32,753 nt of DNA from contig JBFWPF010000023.1 in NCBI GenBank assembly GCA_050250135.1, positions 1 to 32,753 on the forward strand, written 5' to 3'. Position numbers and translations under genes: made by a program. This DNA is from JBFWPF01 sp050250135 (GTDB lineage: Bacteria > Chlamydiota > Chlamydiia > Chlamydiales > JAFEGQ01). Under the pieces are notes generated by a model. The model was not told the DNA's origin, searched no databases, and saw only the letters and a list, made by a program, of their open reading frames with translations. This document shows, one piece after another, positions 6,240 through 13,769 of this stretch (position 1 is the stretch's first letter; every line of letters starts with the position of its first letter).

Positions 6240-7052
6240 GTGGAAATTCCAGTAAGCCTTGATAAGTGGAAGCAATCGGGCTGTCAAAATGAGATGATGC
6301 TTGGCGCTTATCGAGAGGCGATCGAGCCCCTCTTCCAGCAGAGGGAGTGGGAAAAGGCTCAGAAGTTGCTTTCGCAGTTCGACTGGCACTGCACCACGAT
6401 CCTATCGCTCAGCAAAAAGGGGCAGACAAAGTGTCGGCAACTCCTGGCTACCTTTGAGGGGAATAAGGTCGGGCAGTTCAAATCCGATCTCCACTTTTCC
6501 ATTTTCGCCCATTGGCATCTCCCCGCAAAGGATGGTAGGGAGCCCGCTCTAGTCCGGGCGATCGGCCGCTGCTTCACCGACCAGCTCCTTATGAAGAGTC
6601 CTGTGGTGCCCAATTTCTTTGAACAAATTGAGCTTGACCGCCTAGGGGAGGGGTTGGAGGGGGGCAAGATCTGGCCCTGTGTGCACAAGCTATGGCTCAA
6701 AACTAAAGAGGACACCTATGTTGCGGCAGCCCTCACGTTGATCCAAGGCTATGAGAAGCTCTCCCTCAAGATGCTCGACGAGGGCTTTTCCTCCGAGTTG
6801 CCCTATGCGATTGTGCAACCGCTCCACGCTGCGGCAAAAGTGGGGAGTCTCCAGGTGACGGCAAGGCTGCTCAAAGAAAAGACTCTCGACCTTCACCCCT
6901 TGGGTTCTAGTGGTAAGCGCCCCCTGGAAATGGCCCTAAATGGCAATCATCAAGAGGTGGCCTTGCTGCTAAAGGAGGCCATTGAAAAGCAAGGGAGGCT
7001 AGGGGAATATAAGGGGTCTCTTTATAACCTAAAGCCCTCTACGGAGCTGTAG
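6240..7052 (+). CDS. Ankyrin-repeat protein, candidate host-interaction protein
   Basis: A 270-residue protein without a signal peptide. The first 190 residues are helical and unrecognised. The C-terminal part has two ankyrin-like repeats: PLHAAAKVGSLQVTARLLKE at about 192–211 and RPLEMALNGNHQEVALLLKE at about 223–242. Ankyrin repeats bind proteins and are frequent in secreted effectors of intracellular bacteria, but no secretion signal can be identified. The GTG at 6240 has AGGGAGGG upstream and an in-frame stop at 6222–6224, so the ORF cannot extend further back. The MITE-like copy at 6074–6219 ends only 20 bp before the start, so its insertion probably replaced or supplied the promoter region. 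The 3' end overlaps the convergent Ppx-like gene by 14 bp. Confidence 0.7.
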   Translation: MEIPVSLDKWKQSGCQNEMMLGAYREAIEPLFQQREWEKAQKLLSQFDWHCTTILSLSKKGQTKCRQLLATFEGNKVGQFKSDLHFSIFAHWHLPAKDGREPALVRAIGRCFTDQLLMKSPVVPNFFEQIELDRLGEGLEGGKIWPCVHKLWLKTKEDTYVAAALTLIQGYEKLSLKMLDEGFSSELPYAIVQPLHAAAKVGSLQVTARLLKEKTLDLHPLGSSGKRPLEMALNGNHQEVALLLKEAIEKQGRLGEYKGSLYNLKPSTEL

Positions 7053-8043
7053 CGGGCAAGGGCTTGAGGTATTGAGGCATGAGGACAAGGCCGGTGGTGA
7101 GGTCGGCGACCTCGAGGGTGATCTGGCGGATGTCGAGGGCCTCCATGATCCCAACCACAAGGGCAAGGTTAGTCACCATATGCTGAGGAAAGGGGGACAA
7201 AAACTGACTGTCCTTGAGATCGGCCTTGGCATAGAGGCTGCTCTTAATCTCATCAAAGGTGTGGGTGGGCCCGAGTGAGTCGAGGGCGAGGAAGGCGATC
7301 GCGCCGATCCCCATCACCGAGGAGTTGTAGCCCGAGATCTTCTGACGGATAGCAGGGGAGATCTCCTGCACCCGGTCGGCCGCCAACTTTACCGCAGCGT
7401 CGATCTGCTCCTTAGAAAGGGGATTGGGGGTGGTGACGACATTGGGATTGGCCCGCTTTACCTCCGAGAGGACAAGGTTGGCAAAGGTAGTGGAGGCCAC
7501 ATCGCTCTCCCACCGCTCATAACCCCCGCGCCGGTTCAGGGTAGCAATCTCACTCGTCTCCCCACCGATATCCCACACGACAAGGTCGTAGCGGCTCCTC
7601 CCACTGACCGACGCCGCCCCTTCAAAGCCGATTGCGGCCTCCTCCTCAGGGGTCACAAAGGTTAGCCGCACACCGGTAGCCTTCTCGACATCGTCAATCA
7701 GGGCGGCGTGGTTCTTGGCATTCTCTAAGGCGATGGTGGCGACAGCGGCGATCTCTTTTGCCCCCAGGCTCCGGGCGAGCTGCACACTCTGAGCCACGAC
7801 ATTGCGGACCTCGGTCTTCACCTTTTTGGAAAGCTCATGGGTCCCGGAGGATTCGATCTCCTCTTGCAGCGGGATCGGGTAGCTGTTTTGGAAAACGGTC
7901 CGGGAGAGGCGGCGCCCCGGCTCGGCCACATCGGCGATCCGCACTTTGATGCTGCTCGTCCCCACATCGATCGCTAGGCGGCGGTGGAGGGTGGGGGAAG
8001 GGGCCGCACTGAAAAGGAGAAGCGTTAAGAGGAGCCAGCGCAT
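7039..8043 (-). CDS. Ppx/GppA-family phosphatase-like protein with a signal peptide
   Basis: A 334-residue protein of the actin/Hsp70-like ATPase fold. The phosphate-1 motif is AIDVGTSSIKV at about residues 24–34 and the phosphate-2 motif is VVWDIGGETSEI at about 160–171 (Ppx has DIGGGSTEL). A TPEEEAAIGFEGA segment matches the SGxEEARL region of the family. Ppx/GppA enzymes hydrolyse polyphosphate or pppGpp in the cytoplasm. This one begins with MRWLLLTLLLFSAAPS, a plausible signal peptide immediately before the domain, which is unusual. It is the last gene of a block with two DUF115 genes, 10 bp downstream of the second. Its real substrate is unknown. Confidence 0.7.
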   Translation of the reverse strand: MRWLLLTLLLFSAAPSPTLHRRLAIDVGTSSIKVRIADVAEPGRRLSRTVFQNSYPIPLQEEIESSGTHELSKKVKTEVRNVVAQSVQLARSLGAKEIAAVATIALENAKNHAALIDDVEKATGVRLTFVTPEEEAAIGFEGAASVSGRSRYDLVVWDIGGETSEIATLNRRGGYERWESDVASTTFANLVLSEVKRANPNVVTTPNPLSKEQIDAAVKLAADRVQEISPAIRQKISGYNSSVMGIGAIAFLALDSLGPTHTFDEIKSSLYAKADLKDSQFLSPFPQHMVTNLALVVGIMEALDIRQITLEVADLTTGLVLMPQYLKPLPATAP

Positions 8044-8053
8044 CCCCCCATTG

Positions 8054-9640
8054 TTACTCGGTCGCTGGGATTTTGCAAAGTAGCAACTGGAGATGCGCTT
8101 TCGCTGAGGTGGCGAGAAACTGGAGCCGCTCCCTCTCTACCTCCTCCTGCCGCGCCTTTTGCACCTCGGGGAGGAGGGGGGAGACATCGAGAAAGGTGTC
8201 GTAGATGCGGGAAAGGTAGGTTCGGCGGGCCTGCCACATCCGGGCCAGGAGGACCTGGTAGGCGAGCTCCTGCTCAAGCTCATACTGGAGGAGATGGGGA
8301 TTGAGGTCGCTCTCAACAAGGGCGATGACCTTCTCTAAGCTTTGGCGCAGCTGTGAAAGGCACTTCTCCACTCCCTGTATGCGCAAAGCCCCTTCCACTA
8401 TCTGCTGCACATCAAGGGCTAGGTCACCGGCTGGCCTCTCTCCTCTGGCCAGGCCAGGGATGGGAAGCCCTCCTCCAATCCTGAGGTAGCGGCGCCCCGG
8501 TCTAGCCTTGACCATCTCCCCCAGGTAGGCCCCCTCCATCGCCCACTTCAGTGTCGTCTGCACTCCCTCCAGCTCAATAACCCTCTCATCCCAAGGCTCT
8601 GGAGCCTCCACACCGGCCGCATACTCCCGCCCCTCGACAAGGGAGAGGTCGACGCCGACAAAGATAATCGGATCACACCCCATCTGGTAGGCAAGATCGA
8701 GCATCAGCCCGACGCAGGAGGGGCCCTCTTGGATAAGGGCTCCCGTTCCCCCAACGCTGCGGGAGAGCCACTGGCACACCTGCCGGTCGCCGCTGAGTGT
8801 CGCAAGGCGGGGGCCCTGCCAAACTGTAAGAGCCGCCGGGCAAATGCGGGGGCTGTAGAAGAGGGGGACACCCGTAAGGTGTGCCCGCTCAAACCGGTCC
8901 CGCTCACTCTCATTCCCGCTTAGACCCACCCCAAAATGGGGGGCGATTCTGGCAGCGCCGAGGGCAGTTAGCGCCGAGCCGCCGCCGAATAGGAGGGCCC
9001 CCCTCTTGGCCTCCTCGAGCCAGGGGAGCGCCTGCTCGAGGGAGGGGCCGGCGCCGCACAAAATGGCAGGAGCCCCCTTAAACTTGCCAAAGAGGGACTC
9101 CGCTAAGAGATCCCCCTCCATCCCCTTCATGTTGGGGTAGAAGTTCTCGTAGAAGTGGAACAGGGTGTGGAGCTCGGTCTCGGCCTCTGCGTCGACCTGG
9201 TAGATCGCCACCCGAAGGCGCTCGGCCATCTCCTGGTCGCAAGCGGGATGGGAGAAGGCGCGCGAGTCGGAGAGGGCGTAGGGGCGGACAACGGCGCGGA
9301 GGGAGTCCCGATCAAGCAGAGGGACAACATGGAGCCGCTTTTTTCTCAGCAGAGGGGTGGTCGACGGCTGCTCCAAAAAGGTGCGGAGTATCCCCAGATC
9401 CTCCTCCAGAACGATCAGGTGGCGGCCGGTGTCACCCCTTAGCCAATCGAGAGCGAGGGAACAGATACTCCCCTCCCCGAGGCCGTAGATAAAGAGCGCC
9501 TGGCTCTCCCCGGCGGGTAGCCCATTAAACCACCCGCTTAGATCGCCCTCTGGAGGGGGCCGCTTTGCAGGTGTGGCGAGGATTAGCGGCGCAATGCCGG
9601 GGCACCTTAAGAGCTGGAGGTTTTTTTGAAGTGGGTCCAT
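8054..9640 (-). CDS. DUF115 / Maf-like protein (MptE-like family), second of a tandem pair
   Basis: A 528-residue protein with the DUF115 core found in motility-associated Maf glycosyltransferases and in archaeal MptE. AILCGAGPSLEQALPWLEE is followed by FGGGSALTAL, GVGLSGNESERDRF and DPIIFVGVDLSL, the characteristic nucleotide-binding Rossmann-like segments. A helical C-terminal region of about 120 residues is rich in Glu, Arg and Leu. Maf proteins transfer nonulosonic acids such as pseudaminic acid to flagellin. No flagellar gene is seen here, so another surface acceptor would be needed. The start overlaps the upstream paralogue's end by 34 bp, which implies translational coupling. The pseB-like gene at 31603–32583 could supply the first step of a pseudaminic acid donor. 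Confidence 0.82.
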   Translation of the reverse strand: MDPLQKNLQLLRCPGIAPLILATPAKRPPPEGDLSGWFNGLPAGESQALFIYGLGEGSICSLALDWLRGDTGRHLIVLEEDLGILRTFLEQPSTTPLLRKKRLHVVPLLDRDSLRAVVRPYALSDSRAFSHPACDQEMAERLRVAIYQVDAEAETELHTLFHFYENFYPNMKGMEGDLLAESLFGKFKGAPAILCGAGPSLEQALPWLEEAKRGALLFGGGSALTALGAARIAPHFGVGLSGNESERDRFERAHLTGVPLFYSPRICPAALTVWQGPRLATLSGDRQVCQWLSRSVGGTGALIQEGPSCVGLMLDLAYQMGCDPIIFVGVDLSLVEGREYAAGVEAPEPWDERVIELEGVQTTLKWAMEGAYLGEMVKARPGRRYLRIGGGLPIPGLARGERPAGDLALDVQQIVEGALRIQGVEKCLSQLRQSLEKVIALVESDLNPHLLQYELEQELAYQVLLARMWQARRTYLSRIYDTFLDVSPLLPEVQKARQEEVERERLQFLATSAKAHLQLLLCKIPATE

Positions 9641-11037
9641 GCAAGCATCCTTACGAGGCGCTCCTGCTCTGACAGCTCCCTAGTCTTGAGGGCCTGCAAG
9701 GAGCGCTCCAAGTAGGTCTTATAGGCGATCTCCTCTTCCAGTTCCACCTCATGAAGGGCGCGCATACCGGCAGTGGGGGAGTCGAGGAGCGCTAGTAGGT
9801 GTCCTTCACAGCGAGCCAAACTCTCCCAAAACAGAGGGGCAAGGTGAGGGGCGCTCGGCAACCCCTCTGCTGCCGGTATCTGGAACGGTTTTCTCTCTAC
9901 CGGAAGGGTATCGCAAAACGTTACATCAGGATGGCTATCGATATAGTCGTCGAGAAGGCTCCTCTCATCGATCCACTTCCACTGGGTCCAAGTCCCATCA
10001 GAGCGCTGGACAACCCCATCCGCAGCCCGCCTCGTCGCCAACGTTCGCGTATCTCCTACACCCTCCGCGTAGAGCTCTCCGCCTGTGTAGGCCAAGTCCA
10101 TGCCCACAAAGGCGATCGGATCACACCCCATCAGGCGGGCAAGGTCGGTCGCCAGGTGGAGGGCGCAGGTCCCCTCCCATACGGGCTCCTGGCCGATTCC
10201 CCGCTCCCGATCCAACCAGCGGCTTAAGGGGTGTTCGGTCCCACTGACATAAAGGAGGGGCCCCTTGTAGGCCCTGCGCGCCTCGGGGAGCCACCTGCCC
10301 GTGTAGAGCATGGGGACCTCACACTCGACGAGCCGCTCCATCTGCGTGGGGAAGGGATCGAGCGAGACCGCAAAGTCGGGCGTTACCCCCCCATGCAAAA
10401 GGGCCTTCAGAGCCGATCCTGGGGCGAATATCACCACCTCTCCCTTTAACTTTTTCAGCTCTGCCACGTTGAGCGACGGACCTGCGCCACAAATAACCGC
10501 GGGCACCTTCGGAAATTTCCCAAAGAGGCTTGCCGCATGCTGGGACTTAGCCTCGAGGTTCTCCAAGATATGGCGGACTGCAAGATCGGGAAAGTGGGTC
10601 AGCTCTTGTAGGGTGCAGAAGGCCGCATGACTGTCGCTGAGGAGCCGCTCTTTGGCCTTTTTTGCCCGCTGATGATTAGCGTACGCGGGATGGATCTCCA
10701 CCTGAGCGGAGAGCCCCCCAAACCGCCCCTGCAGGAGTTGGTAGTCGACCTCCGCTTGGAGCAGGGTCACATGGACCTTGGGATGGGACAACAGATCGGT
10801 TGCCGCCTCAGTTTCCAAAAAGGCGCGAATGGGGCTCCCCTCAAAATCGCACAAGACGAGATGGTGGTCTCCCGGGTTTAGTCCCTCTGCCACCCCAATG
10901 GCGAAAACGACCTCCTCTTCCACTTCAATGGGTGGCCAGGGCGGGAGTCCCTCTCCCTCCCCCAACTTCCACGCCACATCGGGGGCCTTCTCACTAAGCA
11001 GCGAGAGGTTTTCGGCAAGGGGTGATGTGTGTATCAT
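9607..11037 (-). CDS. DUF115 / Maf-like protein, first of a tandem pair
   Basis: A 476-residue paralogue of the following gene. It has the same order of motifs: VICGAGPSLNVAELKKL, FAPGSALKALL, DFAVSLDPFP, LMGCDPIAFVGMDLAYTGGELYAEGVGDTR and a helical C-terminus. The TGGELYAEGVG segment fits the Maf consensus better than the second copy, so this may be the catalytic member, but that is inference. The start codon ATG at 11037–11035 is part of the TATCAT target duplication of the element at 11038–11198, so the whole upstream region of the gene is now that element. The element's end supplies an AGGAG about 13 bases before the ATG. It heads the DUF115–DUF115–Ppx-like block. Confidence 0.83.
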   Translation of the reverse strand: MIHTSPLAENLSLLSEKAPDVAWKLGEGEGLPPWPPIEVEEEVVFAIGVAEGLNPGDHHLVLCDFEGSPIRAFLETEAATDLLSHPKVHVTLLQAEVDYQLLQGRFGGLSAQVEIHPAYANHQRAKKAKERLLSDSHAAFCTLQELTHFPDLAVRHILENLEAKSQHAASLFGKFPKVPAVICGAGPSLNVAELKKLKGEVVIFAPGSALKALLHGGVTPDFAVSLDPFPTQMERLVECEVPMLYTGRWLPEARRAYKGPLLYVSGTEHPLSRWLDRERGIGQEPVWEGTCALHLATDLARLMGCDPIAFVGMDLAYTGGELYAEGVGDTRTLATRRAADGVVQRSDGTWTQWKWIDERSLLDDYIDSHPDVTFCDTLPVERKPFQIPAAEGLPSAPHLAPLFWESLARCEGHLLALLDSPTAGMRALHEVELEEEIAYKTYLERSLQALKTRELSEQERLVRMLAWTHFKKTSSS

Positions 11038-11198
11038 GGTAAGCGTTTAGCTCCTGTAGATGCATCCCGCGACGTGCGGGCATGGCAGATGCGAGTGAAG
11101 CGACGACCCAAGGGCCGCGCGCCCTGGGGGAGGAGCTCCGCGAAGCAGATGACGGGTCCCCACAAGTGGTATCGGCTCAAAGGAGCTAAACGTTTACC
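11038..11198 (+). mobile_element. Palindromic MITE-like element, family B (161 bp), between divergent genes
   Basis: The left end GGTAAGCGTTTAGCTCCT (11038–11055) and the right end AGGAGCTAAACGTTTACC (11181–11198) form an 18-bp terminal inverted repeat with one mismatch. The element is flanked by a perfect 6-bp direct repeat TATCAT (11032–11037 and 11199–11204), a target-site duplication. The interior is GC-rich with further palindromes (for example around CCCGCGACGTGCGGG). No protein is encoded. It abuts the DUF115 start codon on one side and ends 15 bp before the GH81-like start on the other, and each terminus carries AGGAG pointing outward. I see no second copy in the window. Confidence 0.72.
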
Positions 11199-11213
11199 TA
11201 TCATGGTTCTCCT

Positions 11214-13691
11214 ATGCTCACGCTTATTCTAGCCGCCCTCTTTAACACGATCACCCTCCAGCAGTTTGGGGCGGTGCAAAACACCAACACCCCCCTTCAG
11301 CCCACCCAGCGGTTCAATTTCAACCAGCCTCTCCGCACCAACGACTTTCAACCCCTCCAGCAGCGGGCCGCCACCGAGTGGCAGCCGATCCGAATGGGCC
11401 CCTTTCTCATCGCCCAAAGCCCTGCCGGAATTGGCCTCTCCCTTCCCGCCTCCCAGACGGTCAACACCCGCGAGGTCCGGATTGAGGCCGATACGAACCG
11501 CCTTACCATCGGCGCCGCCCAATCGACCGCCCTAAACCCCGTCACCAACCTCTACACCTCGGGGCTTATCCCCCTCGATATCCCCAATGCAACCCTCCCC
11601 ATCCCCAACCGGGTCACCACGCAGGCGATCTGGGTGATCTACTTCCTACCCGGCGACTCCACCGCCATGAGCCTCCCCCAGAATACCCGGCTCGATCTCC
11701 TCCCCAATACGATGGTCGATTACAACATCATTGGCAATGCCTACCACGATGTCCGCTACAATGGCCTTACCCCTACGATCGGGTTGGGGGGGCCCGAAGT
11801 GGTCAGCATCACCATTACCAATACCGCCGGCAATACCCTAACGGTCCGCCCCGCTGGCAATGAGTCGATCCCCCTCCTTAGGGGTAAATTAAAATTTACC
11901 CTTAGTAATGGCCAAACGTGGCTTCTCTATGTGGAGGAGTCGACCTTTCCCCTCACCCTGACCCTCAACGCTACCCGGACCTCCTTTACCGCTACCGCCC
12001 CCTTTACCGGGGTCCTCCGGTTTGCCGCCCTCCAAACCACTCCTCCTCCTCCTGCTAACACCCTCACCCCCCTCTTTCCCCCTGTCGAGGAGTGGTCGAC
12101 CGCCATCTACAACCAGACCTACCCCGCCAGCCCAATTGGGATGTACCTCTTCTGGCCGGTCGAGTGGACCCGCCTAGCGGCCGCCCAGATCGCCACTAAC
12201 CTTGCCTTCAGACGGGATGTCCCCAGCTGCAACCTCATCCCCCACCTCCTGCCCATTCTGGCCAGGGCCAGCTTCACTACAGCCCAGCGCTACTTCCTCC
12301 AGCTCACCTCCGACCAGTACGACAACACCACCAACCCCTTCATCACCTACTTTATGATGCTCGTCGCCTCCAAGCAAAACGGCGATATCCTGAGCTACCA
12401 GAGCACCTACCGCCCTCAGGCCCAGCCGATCCCCTTTAGTGCTATCGCCACCGAAGCCACCTTTGACACCTACCGCAGCGCTATCCCCATCAGCAGCGAG
12501 GTCCTTTTTTCTTCCAATACCATCACCTGGAAGTACCTCACCTCAAGTGGCGCCGGCTCCCCCCTTACCCTCTACCCCGCCTACAAAACCCAAACCCCCA
12601 TCACCGGCTTTGGTTATGCCGATCCGATTAAGGGGCCGCTAAACGGCGTCGTAGCGACCGACCGCTCCCTCTCCTTTACCGAAGGGGCGGTTCCCACCTG
12701 GTACCCGAGCAGCTTCTTCCCCTCCACTCTAGCCTTCACAACCCCTGAGCTGGGGACCCTCCTCAATCTCTTCTCCCCCCTTCAGGCAAGCCTAGAGGAG
12801 GGTGGGGTCCTCAGCGTCGGCCAGCAACTCACCACCCTTGCCCTGACCGTCCGCTGCGCCCTTTTTGCCCTCGACCAGGCCGGTTACGCAGCGATCACGA
12901 GGGAGAGGACCAAACCCTTTATCGACCTTATCCGGACCACCCTCATCGCCTGGCTGAACCCCAACACGCGGGGAAACAACTCCGACTTCTTTATCGGCGA
13001 TAGCCTCACCGGCGGCATCGTCACCTTTCCCGGAGCTCAGGGTCGCGGCGCCTCTCAGGCAAGCGCCGATGAAAACAACGCCCTCTACAGCACCCACCAC
13101 ATCCAGTACGGCCACTTCCTGTTTGCCGCTGCGACCCTTATCGAGTGGGAGGAGCGGTTTAGGGTCCCGATTCCGTTTCTCACCCTTCCGATCACCTTTG
13201 CCAGCACTACCTACATCATGAAGGACCTGGTCGACATGCTCTGGCGCGATGCCCGCAACCCCGACCTCGACGATCCCCAGCTCCCCTACAACCGCCACGG
13301 GAACCCTTGGGAGGGGCATAGCACCGAAAACGGATCCCTCTACACCCTCCCCCAAACGGGGCGCAATCAGGAGCTCTTTGGCCAGGACTTTTGGAGCTGG
13401 GTCGGCACCACCTTCTATGCACGGGCTATCCGGAATTCGACCCAGCTCACCGCTGCGCAAAAGCTGGGGTTTGACACCCTTGAGACCTTTGCCACCACCA
13501 ACACCCAGCTTACCGCTACAAGTGGAGAGCTGATCTTCCGCGATAATCAGTGGGTCTACCCGCCCCCCTTTAGCACCGCTAACACCACTGTGGGGAATGT
13601 GTTCGACACCCAAGTTGTGGCCGACACGACCCTCGATCCCGGCACCCCGTGCCAGATCATTCCCATCGCCAGTCCCTTGATCGCTCCTTAA
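11214..13691 (+). CDS. Secreted GH81-like (endo-beta-1,3-glucanase family) protein, key residues altered
   Basis: An 825-residue, Thr/Pro/Asn-rich protein with a short N-terminal hydrophobic signal (MLTLILAALFNTITL). The C-terminal third matches glycoside hydrolase family 81. YSTHHIQYGHFLFAAATL (from about residue 625) aligns with the family's YNDHHFHYGYF. DMLWRDARNPD, NPWEGHSTENG and GRNQE (E720) align with the RDxANP, WxxGHSWASG and DQESSSE blocks. The N-terminal part fits the beta-sandwich of that family. The family cleaves beta-1,3-glucan. Here the aspartate before HH is Thr627 and the second glutamate of the ESSSE block is Gln724, so activity may be lost or changed. Possible roles are glucan binding or attack on fungal, algal or host glucans. 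No strong Shine-Dalgarno precedes the ATG. Confidence 0.75.
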   Translation: MLTLILAALFNTITLQQFGAVQNTNTPLQPTQRFNFNQPLRTNDFQPLQQRAATEWQPIRMGPFLIAQSPAGIGLSLPASQTVNTREVRIEADTNRLTIGAAQSTALNPVTNLYTSGLIPLDIPNATLPIPNRVTTQAIWVIYFLPGDSTAMSLPQNTRLDLLPNTMVDYNIIGNAYHDVRYNGLTPTIGLGGPEVVSITITNTAGNTLTVRPAGNESIPLLRGKLKFTLSNGQTWLLYVEESTFPLTLTLNATRTSFTATAPFTGVLRFAALQTTPPPPANTLTPLFPPVEEWSTAIYNQTYPASPIGMYLFWPVEWTRLAAAQIATNLAFRRDVPSCNLIPHLLPILARASFTTAQRYFLQLTSDQYDNTTNPFITYFMMLVASKQNGDILSYQSTYRPQAQPIPFSAIATEATFDTYRSAIPISSEVLFSSNTITWKYLTSSGAGSPLTLYPAYKTQTPITGFGYADPIKGPLNGVVATDRSLSFTEGAVPTWYPSSFFPSTLAFTTPELGTLLNLFSPLQASLEEGGVLSVGQQLTTLALTVRCALFALDQAGYAAITRERTKPFIDLIRTTLIAWLNPNTRGNNSDFFIGDSLTGGIVTFPGAQGRGASQASADENNALYSTHHIQYGHFLFAAATLIEWEERFRVPIPFLTLPITFASTTYIMKDLVDMLWRDARNPDLDDPQLPYNRHGNPWEGHSTENGSLYTLPQTGRNQELFGQDFWSWVGTTFYARAIRNSTQLTAAQKLGFDTLETFATTNTQLTATSGELIFRDNQWVYPPPFSTANTTVGNVFDTQVVADTTLDPGTPCQIIPIASPLIAP

Positions 13692-13769
13692 TGCAACATT
13701 TTTGTTGTCCTAAAAAAACCAAGACAGCCAAAATGGTTATGAAATAGTTCTTGCCTAAGGAGAATGGCC

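Noticed and set aside
12792..13613. Minus-strand frame of 273 codons inside the GH81-like gene
   Set aside because: It has no motif and lies opposite conserved GH81 blocks, so it is a shadow frame.
13694..13707. Terminator after the GH81-like gene
   Set aside because: The hairpin (CAAC/GTTG) is weak and is followed by A residues, not a T run, on the plus strand.
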